NCBI GenBank assembly: GCA_973895155.1
Contig: OZ316892.1
Coordinates: forward strand, 434,001 to 498,000
Length of the DNA: 64,000 nucleotides
Source: Marsupella aquatica
Taxonomy: Eukaryota; Marchantiophyta
Reading direction: 5' to 3'
Made by a program: the position numbers and the translations under genes. The notes below the pieces were generated by a model. It was not told the DNA's origin. It made no database searches and worked only from the letters and a program-made list of their open reading frames with translations. Within the stretch, counting starts at the first letter, position 1. Every line of letters begins with the position of its first letter. Shown here one piece after another: positions 53,837-64,000 of the stretch.

Positions 53837-56830
53837 ATGACTGACCTTACGCCGAGGGAAGAAAGAGTGATTCAACGGGAGAGAGCTCGACTGCAGCAGC
53901 TCGCCGGGTGGCATGATACACAGCGACTGAGAGGGGCAGAAAGAGCTGGTAGCTCCGAAACTGGAAGTGGCGTCGAAGAAGACATACCAGAAGAAGAGTC
54001 GGTAAGGAGAAGTGAGTCTCCAACCGACATGGGGGAACCAGAGGCACGGCCAGACGAGAGGCCAGGGACCAGATTGAGCCAGCGGTCGCGCATACATTAC
54101 AAAGCATTTCATGGGAGAGGAGATGAGGATCCGGACGAATGGTTGGATGATTTCGAGGGAACCGCTGCAGCAAATGGAGAATCGGCCATCAAGATGCAGA
54201 TTCTTCCCGGCCTGTTCAAGGGTGAGGCTAGGTCTTGGTACAGAGCATTAGATGTGGAAGATCAAGCCATCTGGGATATCTTCAAAACACTCTTTGTTAA
54301 GGAGTTTCGACCCATTGGAACTTCAGAACTAGCAGTGCTGAAGTTGGGACAACTTCGGTTCAAGGAGAACAAATCCTTCAGGAAGTTCTTGCAACGCTTT
54401 CAGAAACTGGTAAGACGTACAAAGACCAATGCATCTGAAGGTATGCAACTTCAATGGTTGGTGAATGCTTTGCCACAGAAGATGAGTTTTGCAATTAGGA
54501 AGGAGAACCCGGAGACTTTAGCCGAAGCAATTAAGGATATTCAATTATACATTAATGCAGATATCACAAGCCGGAAGAAACAGCTTAAGTCTGAGAGTTC
54601 CTCATCAGAGGAGGGATCACCCCATAAGAAAAAAGATAAGAAGAAGAAACATTCCAAGAAGTCTAGAAGTGATAAGTCAAGCTCGGATAGTGGGAGTAGC
54701 AAGAGTGAGTCATCTTCTAGTTCTGAAGAAGAAAAAACTAGGAAAAGGAAGGGCAGAAGGAGAGGGAAGACGAAAGTCAAGATGGAGGCTAAGCCACCAG
54801 ATAACATCGTAGCCCTTACCGAGCAACTTAAGGCTATCATTGCAGAGGTAAAACCAAAGAAGAAGGTAGTACAGGAGGATAGCTCTGTATGGTGTGCCTT
54901 ATGTTATAAAACCGGACACCATAAAGATGCGTGTCCTAAGCTTAATACTAATCATGTTCGGCATGTGGCCGAGATCAGACCATGTCAGGGAGAAGTAGAG
55001 TACTTTTTGGGAGATGCCGCTAATAGTGTTTTCGGCATCAGTGAGACTGGAGCACGAGACCTATCCAACAGACCTGCATCTCTGTGGTCAGGATTAAGGA
55101 ACAATCCAGGAGAGATGTATCCTCGGATTATTCAGAACCCGTCAGTACCTCCTAGGCCGAATGTGCAAAGATTTGCGGCGTGCTATAATTGTGGTCAACC
55201 TGGCCATTTTGCTAGAGAATGCCCGAATGCACGCAAACAGGGTGATGGACAACCAGCTCAGCTATGTATGGGATGCCGACAGGAAGGTCATATGCTAGGG
55301 CAATGTCCTACTTGGTTGGCAGGCCTGGCCGCAAATCATAAGCTTTTGCCGATCAAGATCTTACCGCCAGGTACTACCCCCGGAGGAGTTCAAATCAACC
55401 ACATCGAACTAGGATGGCAAGAGGATGCCGAGGCAGAGTTCGTACCATCTGATGATGAGGCCGAAGCCCTATCAACCTTCTCAGAGGAGGATTTAGATCA
55501 TGATTGCTACCGGGTCTCTACTCGATCTACCAGAAGGAAGGAAAGGTGGGATGGGCTGGCCAAAAATAAAGGGAAGGTTACGGAGGAAAGGATCGACTCT
55601 TCGTCAACATCAACAGAAGGAGAAGGGAGGGCTCCGGCAATACAGGTAAGCCATGAGCCCACCAGTGAAACCAATCCTTCACAAGATAGCGACTTCAATC
55701 GAGATCATCCTAAGTTGTTCTACCCCTCTGTTACGGCTAGTGTTAAGGAACAACTAAGAGAATTAGAAACCCTGGAGAATACCGAAGCCATTGCCAAGGA
55801 TGTAAAACGAGCAAAAGCATTGTTTGCTTCGGAAGACCCAACAGCTGTGGAGACTAGCGTGGCAAAACTGGCCGAATCCAAGACGGAAACACCACCAGAA
55901 GAGAAGCCGATTGTTCCCTATGACCTGGCTAAAGATGTACTAGAATCTAGAGTCTCGGCAACAGTAGGTCAACTATTGAAAAATAGCCCGTACTTCCGGA
56001 AGCAATTAAGGAAGGCTATTCTCGGCAAGCCGAGATTACCCAAGGTAGCAACCAGATCCGACGTACTAATGATAGAAGAAGATCAAGGAGCCCCAGCATT
56101 ACCATTAATGATTCAAGGAGAATTATTACTACGGGTACCCATCGATGGAGGATCAGGGGTATGTATTATGATTGATTCAACAGCAAAAGGGTGGGGTCTA
56201 ACACCGGAGATGACTGGAAGAGTGTTGAACATGGCCAATGGATATCAGGTCATTCCGACGGGAGTGTTAACCGGCATCAAGACAGAGATAGGAGGTATCT
56301 TCTTTAGCATTAACTATGTAGTAATGAAGCCGGTAAATCCTACGTCATTCCGGCTATTGATTGGTAGGCCATGGCTGTACCTAGCCGAGGTAATAGAAGA
56401 TTGGGGTAAAAAGCAGTTCACTTTCGGGACCCCCTCTATCACGGTATCCTGGGACACTAAGGATGACCGTAGGAAAAGCATAAGGGAAGTAGATGGGTAC
56501 GATAGTGGACTGGAGTCAGCCGATGAAGTACGTTGGTTAGAATGCCTCACTAACCTAACCGAAGAAGGTGTCTTTGGACCAGAGGTACCCCCCAGCGGAT
56601 TATGGCAAGAACCAATGGAAGGTGACTTGGAAGAAGAAGACGAAGAGGTCGAGGACTGCTTTACAATAGAATCCACCTTTTTAGCTGCAATTCCGGAGGA
56701 AGTTAAGGATGTAGACCAATTGGATGAAACGGCTAAGTGGGGAGCAGTAGCAGGGACAGTGGATTTTCTGCAGGCGTTGTGGCAGAGCCGACGGGGTCCA
56801 CAACGCCATCGATCATCGGCAAGGAATTAA
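53837..56830 (+). CDS. gag: Gag-protease polyprotein, interior 2 (997 aa)
   Basis: Intact and the same length as the copy at 42956. Only a few residues differ: GEARSWYR for GEARPWYR and LFVKEF for LIVKEF in the Gag core, and TSETN for TNETN in the linker. All three zinc knuckles and the DGGSG protease site are unchanged. The Pro to Ser change falls in a conserved Gag motif (GEARPWY also in family B) and might weaken assembly. Confidence 0.92.
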   Translation: MTDLTPREERVIQRERARLQQLAGWHDTQRLRGAERAGSSETGSGVEEDIPEEESVRRSESPTDMGEPEARPDERPGTRLSQRSRIHYKAFHGRGDEDPDEWLDDFEGTAAANGESAIKMQILPGLFKGEARSWYRALDVEDQAIWDIFKTLFVKEFRPIGTSELAVLKLGQLRFKENKSFRKFLQRFQKLVRRTKTNASEGMQLQWLVNALPQKMSFAIRKENPETLAEAIKDIQLYINADITSRKKQLKSESSSSEEGSPHKKKDKKKKHSKKSRSDKSSSDSGSSKSESSSSSEEEKTRKRKGRRRGKTKVKMEAKPPDNIVALTEQLKAIIAEVKPKKKVVQEDSSVWCALCYKTGHHKDACPKLNTNHVRHVAEIRPCQGEVEYFLGDAANSVFGISETGARDLSNRPASLWSGLRNNPGEMYPRIIQNPSVPPRPNVQRFAACYNCGQPGHFARECPNARKQGDGQPAQLCMGCRQEGHMLGQCPTWLAGLAANHKLLPIKILPPGTTPGGVQINHIELGWQEDAEAEFVPSDDEAEALSTFSEEDLDHDCYRVSTRSTRRKERWDGLAKNKGKVTEERIDSSSTSTEGEGRAPAIQVSHEPTSETNPSQDSDFNRDHPKLFYPSVTASVKEQLRELETLENTEAIAKDVKRAKALFASEDPTAVETSVAKLAESKTETPPEEKPIVPYDLAKDVLESRVSATVGQLLKNSPYFRKQLRKAILGKPRLPKVATRSDVLMIEEDQGAPALPLMIQGELLLRVPIDGGSGVCIMIDSTAKGWGLTPEMTGRVLNMANGYQVIPTGVLTGIKTEIGGIFFSINYVVMKPVNPTSFRLLIGRPWLYLAEVIEDWGKKQFTFGTPSITVSWDTKDDRRKSIREVDGYDSGLESADEVRWLECLTNLTEEGVFGPEVPPSGLWQEPMEGDLEEEDEEVEDCFTIESTFLAAIPEEVKDVDQLDETAKWGAVAGTVDFLQALWQSRRGPQRHRSSARN

Positions 56831-59800
56831 ATACCAAGGGATCGGCATACAAGCCGATTACGAGGGCAGAACAAATTGAGGCCCTATTAGAAGCCGAGAG
56901 AGCACAGCGGCCTAACTCTCAGGAGCAAGAGGTGGATGAGATGGACAGACACGATCTAGAGCCAAGGCAGGAAGGGGAGCCGACCACTAATTCAAAACCG
57001 AATAGACCGGTAAGGGGACAATCTATGGACACCAAGGAAGGGACCGACTCGGCTAGTCCAGCCGAGATCCCAGTTTATGGAGGTATGAGATTAGAGAGAC
57101 TGGAAGCCGAACTGGACCCGAATTTGAAGAAGCAGATTAATATGATCCAAGCACGGCAATATCGGAAGCTCGACTTAGGAGAGGGAAGAGAACTGAACTT
57201 AGGGAGAAACCTAGCACCTGAGCTCGAGAAAGAGATCAATGACTTATTGATTGAATTTCAGGATGTGTTTGCATGGAGTCACCAAGATCTAAAGGGAGTA
57301 GATCCAACACTAGGGGAACATCGAATTGATCTCATGTTAGGAGCCAAATCATTTCGACAACCAATTCGAAGGATGAACCCGAAGTATTCCCTGCTGGTCA
57401 AAACAGAAATCGACAAACTAGTGGAAGCTGGATTCATCACTCCAGTCCTGCATTCAGACTGGGTGTCTCCAATTGTGATAGTTCCCAAGAAAGCTGGACC
57501 CGATGGTAAACCCAAGATCCGGGTTTGTCAGGATTACAGGAAGCTGAATGAAGCAACATTAAAAGACCATTTTCCTTTACCGTTTACTAATATGGTACTA
57601 GACATGGTAGCCAGTCATGAACTATATTCATTCATGGATGGATACTCTGGTTATAACCAAATCAGGATTCGGCAGGAAGACCAAATCAAGACGGCCTTCA
57701 TCACGGAATGGGGGATCTATGTCTTCAATCATATGCCGTTTGGACTCTGCAACGCACCAACTATGTTCCAACGATTAATGGTGAACATTTTTCATGATTA
57801 CTTGAGAAAGTTCATGGAAATCTTCATTGATGACTTTGCAGTATTCGGGAAGGCATCGAAACATGCTAAATACCTCAGGAAAACCTTCATGAGATGTAGA
57901 GAGGTGGGTCTCAAGTTACACCCAGATAAATGTTTTTTTGCAGTAACCGAGGGGGTGCTACTAGGTCACAAGGTATCAAGGAAGGGCATTGAGATTGACA
58001 AAGGTAAGCTAGCAGTATGGCTAGATATCATGCAACCTAAGAACATAAAGGATGTAAGATCCTTCTTGGGATGCATTGGTTACTATCGCCGGTTCATCAA
58101 GGATTTTGCCAAGCTAGCTTTACCATTAACCAATATGCTCAAGGCAGGAGCAGACTTCGAACCCACACCCGAACGAGTCACAGCGGTGGTAGAATTGAAG
58201 CAGATGTTAGTAGAGGCCCCAGTCATGATAGCACCGGACTGGAACAAAGATTTTCATGTTTTTGTAGATGTCTCGGGCTTCTGTATTGGCTCAGTACTAA
58301 GTCAGTTGGATGAGAAAGGAAGGGACCATCCCATATACTTCGCAAGCCGTCAGCTTGCCGATGCCGAACGGAACTACTCTACCACGGAAAGAGAAGCATT
58401 AGGAGTCATTTATTCTTGTAAAAAGTTTAGGCATTATTTACTAGGGTACAAGGTAATCTTTCATACTGATCATGAAAGTTTGAAGTACCTAGTCAATAAG
58501 CCGGACCTTACAGGCAGAGTAGCAAGATGGATTTTGCTATTACAGGAGTTTGACTATGAGCTGAGGATCAAGCCGGGAAAGTTACATGCCAATGCCGACT
58601 TCTTTTCAAGGATCACAGGTAAACCTGCCACGGATTGCATCGATGATCGATTCCCCGACGAGGAGCTATTCGTTGTGGAAATAGCTGGTACATGGTACCC
58701 TGAGATTTTACAATTTCTCAGCACTTCCAGATTACAGCCAGGATTAAGCCGAGAGCAAGCCGCAGTCTTTGTGCGGAAGGTCAGACAGTATCAGTGCATT
58801 AAAGGCATACTGCACAAGCATGGAATCAACGGCACGATTCAAAGGTGTTTGGAAAAGAGAGAGGTAAAACGAGTCCTACGGGCCATGCATGGAGAGGAGG
58901 CCGGAGGACATTTTGCCCCAGTAACCACATCTAAGAAGATATTAAATGCCGGTTACTGGTGGCCCACCTTGCACAAAGATGTCTATCAGTTTATCAAACA
59001 ATGCGATCCTTGTCAACGAGCGGGAGGACCAAGGGCGTCCACCAGGCATCCACTGCACCCTATTCTACCTCTGGCACCATTCGAGAAGTGGGGTATTGAT
59101 TACATTGGACCTCTGAAACCACTGACCCACCCTCGACGGAACAAGTACATAATCCTGGCTACGGATTATGCAACTAAATGGGTAGAGGCCAGACCAACAA
59201 CGAAGGATGATGCAATTACTACGGCTAGATTCATGTATGAGCAGATCTTCACCAGGTATGGAGCACCCCTAGAATTAGTTAGTGATAGAGGAACCCATTT
59301 TTTGAATGATATAATTAGTCGTTTAAATGAGCAGTATTTAGTTAAACATAGGCCTACTACTCCCTACCATCCAAAGGCAAACGGGTTGACAGAACGAGCA
59401 AACGGGATCATAGGAAAGATATTGAACAAGACAGTAGCTCAGAACAAACTCGATTGGGATGATAAATTGTTTGCTGCTGTTTTTGCTTACAATCTGGCCT
59501 ATAAATCCACTACCGGTCATACACCCTTCTTCTTAACCTTTGGACAAGAAGCCCTGGTACCCATGCAACTTGAGATACCGACATTTCAAGTTACAATTGA
59601 GGAAAGAGCCTCAGCGGAGGAGAGCCTAAAGGAGCGAGAATATAGGTTAGAAGCTTTAGAGGAAGCGAGAATGATTTCAGCCGAGAGAGTAGAATATAGA
59701 CAGAATATCATGAAGCAGCAGTATGATAAAAGGTTAAAAGTAGTTAGTATTCATACCGGTGATCTTGTGCTACTTTATGACAGTAGGTATAGTAGGTTTC

Positions 59801-60003
59801 CAGGAAAGCTTTACACTCGCTGGTTAGGACCCTTTAGAGTAACCATGATGTTCCCCAATGGCTCCGTGCAATTGGCCAACATTACGGGAGAGGTATATCC
59901 AGTTCGCATCCATTATGACCGCCTCAAGAAATACTATATGGACGAAGATGAAGTTGTTCGCGAGGACGCTTCACAATTAAGTGGGGAGCTATGTGATGCC
60001 TAG
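56737..60003 (+). CDS. pol: Pol polyprotein, interior 2 (1,088 codons)
   Basis: Open throughout and in the same -1 relation to gag (overlap 56737-56830). Differences from the copy at 45856 cluster in and just before RT: KLDLGE for KLNLGE, INDLL for INALL, FTNMVLD for FTDMVLD, FNHMPFG for FNRMPFG, NAPTMFQ for NAPAMFQ, and FIDDFAVF for FIDDFVVF. The FNRMPFG and NAPAMFQ positions are strongly conserved in Ty3/gypsy RTs (family B has FRRMPFG and NAPAMFQ), so this copy may be impaired. RNase H and integrase motifs are identical to copy 1. Confidence 0.92.
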   Translation: MGSSSRDSGFSAGVVAEPTGSTTPSIIGKELNTKGSAYKPITRAEQIEALLEAERAQRPNSQEQEVDEMDRHDLEPRQEGEPTTNSKPNRPVRGQSMDTKEGTDSASPAEIPVYGGMRLERLEAELDPNLKKQINMIQARQYRKLDLGEGRELNLGRNLAPELEKEINDLLIEFQDVFAWSHQDLKGVDPTLGEHRIDLMLGAKSFRQPIRRMNPKYSLLVKTEIDKLVEAGFITPVLHSDWVSPIVIVPKKAGPDGKPKIRVCQDYRKLNEATLKDHFPLPFTNMVLDMVASHELYSFMDGYSGYNQIRIRQEDQIKTAFITEWGIYVFNHMPFGLCNAPTMFQRLMVNIFHDYLRKFMEIFIDDFAVFGKASKHAKYLRKTFMRCREVGLKLHPDKCFFAVTEGVLLGHKVSRKGIEIDKGKLAVWLDIMQPKNIKDVRSFLGCIGYYRRFIKDFAKLALPLTNMLKAGADFEPTPERVTAVVELKQMLVEAPVMIAPDWNKDFHVFVDVSGFCIGSVLSQLDEKGRDHPIYFASRQLADAERNYSTTEREALGVIYSCKKFRHYLLGYKVIFHTDHESLKYLVNKPDLTGRVARWILLLQEFDYELRIKPGKLHANADFFSRITGKPATDCIDDRFPDEELFVVEIAGTWYPEILQFLSTSRLQPGLSREQAAVFVRKVRQYQCIKGILHKHGINGTIQRCLEKREVKRVLRAMHGEEAGGHFAPVTTSKKILNAGYWWPTLHKDVYQFIKQCDPCQRAGGPRASTRHPLHPILPLAPFEKWGIDYIGPLKPLTHPRRNKYIILATDYATKWVEARPTTKDDAITTARFMYEQIFTRYGAPLELVSDRGTHFLNDIISRLNEQYLVKHRPTTPYHPKANGLTERANGIIGKILNKTVAQNKLDWDDKLFAAVFAYNLAYKSTTGHTPFFLTFGQEALVPMQLEIPTFQVTIEERASAEESLKEREYRLEALEEARMISAERVEYRQNIMKQQYDKRLKVVSIHTGDLVLLYDSRYSRFPGKLYTRWLGPFRVTMMFPNGSVQLANITGEVYPVRIHYDRLKKYYMDEDEVVREDASQLSGELCDA
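59979..59991 (+). other. Polypurine tract, interior 2
   Basis: AAGTGGGGAGCTA lies immediately before LTR 3 (TGTGATG at 59992). Confidence 0.6.
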
Positions 60004-63000
60004 ACAGGAATCACTCGACCGGTTAAGTGGGTAAAGCAGGAAGGCACCCTAGGAACACCTTAGTATAGTGACAAAACAAGGAAAATATAAACAATTAGGG
60101 GCAACCATGGAACCCGGGCAGAGGCCGGAGGTAAGGCTGAGGGTGAAAACCCGATTAGGGTTAGGGCGCGTTAAGCGTCGGCGGCTAGGAAGGATCAACG
60201 GGAAGAAGGACCGGCAGAGGAGAGGGGTAAGGAGCGCTTGCAGGAGATGGTGGCTCATTTGCGAGCACGAACTAGGCAGACGACTACGGGAGGCCAACTA
60301 CTATCAGCTGCTTAGGCAAGCACTCGGGGAGAGAGTAGATACCAACGATCGACCTAAGGAGGGTATGAGCAACGTCAATCAAGCGGCACATTTCTGGGGA
60401 TGCCTGTTCGAACGGGCAACTGAGTACATCAAGACTTACGAGGACGAGGAGTCAGAAAGGGCAGCTCGAGAACGGCAGGAGCTCGCTCGATTGTGGGAGC
60501 TGCACAAGACGGCTTTCTTAGGAGGCGAACTCATCAAGGACGAGTTCCTGTGGATGCCTACTTCCAATCAACTCGACGATCTTCTGTTTTGCAAAGACAG
60601 CGTCGTCGGCATCCGAGAGGCCATCAAGAACTGCAACGACATACACTGGGAATTAAAGGGTAGCACGGAAAGGTGGACCCGGGCAACGGTGCTAGGAGAA
60701 ACCTCCATGGCAGCAGAGATGAAGAGGAAGGGAGCCGTCAACGATGAAGCCACCCCGGCAAAAAGAACGAGGTCGGCGGCACCAAAGAAGCCAGCCGAGC
60801 AGCAGAGCAGGAGGCAGGGAGAAGCCGAAGAGGAGGAGGTCGATCCCATCAAGGCCATTCCAACCAGGGATGACACCTGGAAGGGCTGGGCGGCAACCCT
60901 ACCGGTGGAGGTGCAACTACATTTTGCACGGGAGGAGGATGCATGCTTTACGGCCATGCAGACCAAGAAGTACCAAGGCTTCATGGCCGGATCCGGCTTG
61001 GAGGCCTTTGTAAGATTACCATGGCTGAAGCCGGAGGTACCGGAGTCAGACCTATTAGAATTCGTGGGGTCATGGGAACCCGAGACCAATTGCACGAGGA
61101 TATATGGGAAGGATTTCTATCTTACTCCCAAGGTAATTGCCGAAGTGTTTGGCTTGCCGATGGGCAATAAGACCAAAGTTGATACCAGGAAGACCTTGCC
61201 TGACAAGGAGTTCCGGTCGTTCCCCGGGCCATCAACGAAGAATGGCTTCTTCCGGAACACCTGCACCAACCCGCACATAGGAGAGATGATCGACTTCTTG
61301 CGGGTGACCATGCATTGTAACTTGCCGAGGGCAGAGATCGGCAAGGCACAGGTCTATCTGGTAGAAAGGCCAGACCCAAGCCGGGACTACAACGGGTACC
61401 TCCTCAACCAATTGAAGAAGATCTTAAAGGAGGAGCAGCAGGTAATCGGCATGGGGAGCGTGTCGCGGCTTGGCTATCACATGCCGCTGTTGTGCCGGTA
61501 TGCCAGAGGTCAGACTTTTGCCCCGGTACTTCCCCTGCAGGTAAGGGCACCCGAGGAAGCTCCAACACCGAGGCCGTTGGCTGAGAAGCCTCCACCACCT
61601 GTTAGTCCTACGATCGAGCAGGTGTTTAGGCCCAGGAAGGAAGACTTGCCGATGCAGCAACCAGGCATGCAGAGTCTGCTGAAACTACTGGAGAAAGAAA
61701 AGAAATCGGCATCGGCAACAACAACAACAACAACGGCAACGGCAACAATGCAGGACACTACTACAGAGGTAGGCCTACACCGGCTCACAAGAGAAAACCC
61801 CTTTGCTGGAGACAAGGAGAGAATCAGGCCGGAATCCAAGCCAGGTGTTCGAATGTACGTGGGAACCTCAAGCTCCGAATCTGAGGCAGAATTGCCTGAA
61901 GCTCCTACCGACGAAGAGGAGAGGGAGAAGCCGGACGTCCAAGAAGTAGAGGAGGCAGTGGAGGATTGCAGCCATGATAATTCCGGCTATGGGTCGGACC
62001 ATCACATTCCAGGAGTAAGGACCTGTGGCCGGTTTGTCCCCACACTTCCAAGGGTAGTGCGAGGGGACCCCAACCAGCAGAGTAGCCCTGAGTCTCCCCC
62101 ACCAGATGTTGCTCCCCCGAGCTTCGACGGCATAAAACAGACGGTGCAGGAATTTCAGGAGCGAATCAAGCAGGAGGAAGAGGCCGCCCTGGCTAAGGAA
62201 AAGGATTTACCAGGAGGAGATTGGCCGGAGGACATCAGGCGGCTAGCCGAAAAAGGAAGCAAACCTCTAGCCACGATTGAAGAGATCCGCAGGACGGCGT
62301 GGGAGCAGAGGCCACGATGGGCGATGCCGATCACTTCTACTTACTCCACCTACGCTAAGAATAGAGCCATGGAGTATGGTGAGATGTGTGGGGAACTTGC
62401 GCTCGACATCTTTGGAGAGGAGTTGGAGGTAGGACCCTTTTTCCATAGGGAGCAGTTGGAGAAGCACCAATTAGAAGAAGCGGTGGCTTTAGAGAGAAGC
62501 AAGAAGGACGAGGTCATTCGGCGGCTTAGGAGGATGGGAGCCGAGATTGAAGATCTAAGGGCGGCCAAGAAAGCCCAAGATGAACTGCGGATTAAACGAC
62601 ATGAGCTGAACATCATGCAGGGGCAGTTGGACGCCGCGCAGGCTGATAATCAGAATATCAAGGATAAACTGGCTCAGACGCAGGAAGAGTTGGCCGACAC
62701 GATCAAAGAGAGGGAGAAGTGGAAGCAAGAGCTGAAGAATACAGAGGAGGCCCACATAACAGCCAACAGCCGGGCCATGGCGGAGACCCAAAGAAAGGAA
62801 TGGGCGTTGAAAGGGGAGCTCGAGAAAATCCGCGGAGCCCTTGAGCAGAAGGAGGTCGAGTTAGGGAAATCCTATCAAGGGATTATGGCGCTGCAGCAGG
62901 AGCTTGCGTCCCTGACGGCCAGCTTCAAGGCCGACCTAAGGGAGAAGGACTAGATGCTCGAACAGACTTACGCCAAGATGAACCAGATGGAGTCTGTCAT

Positions 63001-64000
63001 CATTGCAGAGCTCGACAAGGAGCTAAGAGCAACCCAGGAGGAGAGGGCTACCTTGAAGAAGGAATTGGAGGAAGCCCACAGGGAGCAGGAGGAGGCCAAA
63101 AACGAGCTGGAGGGGGCACGTAAGGACCTGGATGAAACCCAAGAGGAGTTGGAGGAAATCACGAGGAAGATGGAGAACCTACAGCGGCGGGCCGACAACC
63201 AAACAGAGCGGCTGAAGAAACAAGCCGCAGTATTTAAATGCTTAGCTGCAGCAGGTCCATCTCCCGTTGGGACAAACCAGTTACCAGGGGTGGTAATTGC
63301 CGAAGGACAAGCCGCGTCAACTGCACCAGTGCCGGAAGTAAGTGGGAAGGGGAAGGGACCAGCTGCTGAGCCACCAACGAAGAAGAAGTGGAAACCTCCA
63401 GGGTCAAGGAGTAATACGACTTCACAGGCCGTGGTGATCAAGGAGGTAGACCCAGCACCGACCCCAGACAGGGTCACGGCTAAGGATCCAACTACCCTAG
63501 GGGAAGGGGAGGCCGAAGCCGAGGGAGTGGCTGAAGCCGAAGCCGTGGGAGTGGCTGAGGCCGAAGCCGTGGGTATTGCCGAGGCCGGTGTCGAGGCTGA
63601 AGCCGAAGGTGGACCCAGTCAGGCCGATGGAGAGTTGACTCGGTCAAGGGCAGGTAATCTGTCAGTAGGCGGGCCAACGGCAGTGGCTGAGGAGGAAGTG
63701 TTGGGGGCGTCCATTGAGGATCCACCACCGGTGTCGTGACGGTGCAAGGGCGCCGTTCCTTTTAGGGAAGGCGGACGTGGAGGGAGGAGGCGTGAGTGGG
63801 CAGGGCGGGCGCGGATCTCCACGTTTAGGATTAGGATCAGAACCAGGAGCGGCCCTGACACTTAGCTTAGTGGGATTGCGGTCCCACTGGTAGGAGCAAC
63901 ACTTGTGCTCCTGCCTTGCTGTACATAGGTAGATTCGGGCAAGTAGATTACTGTTAAGTAGATTAGGCTTACGATGCAAAGAATGGCGGATCCACTACCA
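59992..64000 (+). repeat. Family-A LTR 3 (first 4,009 bp, cut by window end)
   Basis: It starts TGTGATGCC at 59992. The window ends inside the noncoding tail, about 650 bp before the expected terminus, so the dyad, hairpins, end and flank are not visible. It is the least damaged of the three LTRs. Confidence 0.92.
60107..63739 (+). pseudogene. Family-A LTR protein, copy 3 (single in-frame TAG)
   Basis: This is the best-preserved copy. The ATG at 60107 (ACCATGG context) opens a frame to the stop at 63737, broken only by TAG at 62951-62953 inside the coiled coil. The TAG lies between GAC and ATG and is shared by all three LTRs, but is GAG in the truncated array units. Copy 3 has one more Thr codon in the ACA tract than copies 1 and 2. 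If translated to the TAG the product has 948 residues, with the globular domain and most of the coiled coil. It may still be functional as a shortened protein or by readthrough, so calling it a pseudogene is provisional. Confidence 0.6.

Larger units (their letters stand above)
38234..64000 (+). mobile_element. Young family-A Ty3/gypsy tandem array (LTR-int-LTR-int-LTR)
   Basis: Three LTRs begin at 38234, 49111 and 59992 (spacing 10,877 and 10,881) and alternate with two interiors of 6,224 bp. Adjacent units share one LTR, and no target duplication or host DNA lies between them. So this is one tandem structure, not two insertions. The left flank (GTCCT at 38229-38233) is unrelated sequence; the right flank is outside the window. 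The gag-pro and pol frames are open in both interiors and the LTRs are nearly identical, so the array is recent. LTR termini are TGTGATG...CACCACA, an imperfect 7-bp inverted repeat. Confidence 0.93.

Overview
The window is transposon-dominated nuclear DNA of a land plant. The evidence is Ty3/gypsy pol proteins of the plant non-chromodomain kind (RT, RNase H, integrase with a GPY/F-like module and no chromodomain), a decayed Ty1/copia integrase piece, a CACTA-like terminus, and nested insertions with a 5-bp target duplication. I see no host gene, rRNA or tRNA. The species cannot be named from the sequence; the elements are roughly GC-balanced and the sequence between them is AT-rich.

Layout. 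(1) 1-11071: a tandem array of at least 2.9 near-identical 3,842-bp units, each a 5'-truncated LTR of a retrotransposon family I call A. (2) 11072-17874: noncoding repeat-rich DNA with several minisatellites (42, 27, about 577 and 83 bp) whose right edge looks like a CACTA transposon terminus. (3) 17879-18997 and 32537-35693: an old, decayed family-A LTR (A2) split by (4) 18998-32536, a complete but decayed 13.5-kb Ty3/gypsy element of a second family, B, bounded by the 5-bp target duplication AGGGC. (5) 35694-38233: AT-rich DNA with a Ty1/copia integrase remnant on the minus strand. (6) 38234-64000: a young family-A tandem array, LTR-internal-LTR-internal-LTR (third LTR cut by the window end), repeat period 10,877 to 10,881 bp, with two intact gag-pro and pol gene pairs.

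The unusual biology lies in the LTRs. Family-A LTRs are about 4.65 kb and family-B LTRs 3.4 to 4.0 kb. In both families most of the LTR is one long reading frame on the element's sense strand. It encodes a protein that is neither Gag nor Pol: a charged N-terminal region, a globular domain with a matching motif order in A and B, a Pro/acidic linker, a long coiled coil and a basic C-terminus. Near the 3' end of the LTR both families also carry two consecutive potential RNA hairpins, the second showing a compensated base pair between A and B. Both families use the same unusual primer-binding sequence and the same internal order (gag with protease, then pol in another frame).

How the parts fit: gag-pro would give the particle and protease, pol gives RT/RNase H/integrase, and the LTR protein is an unassigned accessory factor present at both ends of each element. 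The LTR is also the part that keeps amplifying: as truncated tandem units on the left, as a split solo-like relic in the middle, and as shared LTRs in the tandem array on the right.
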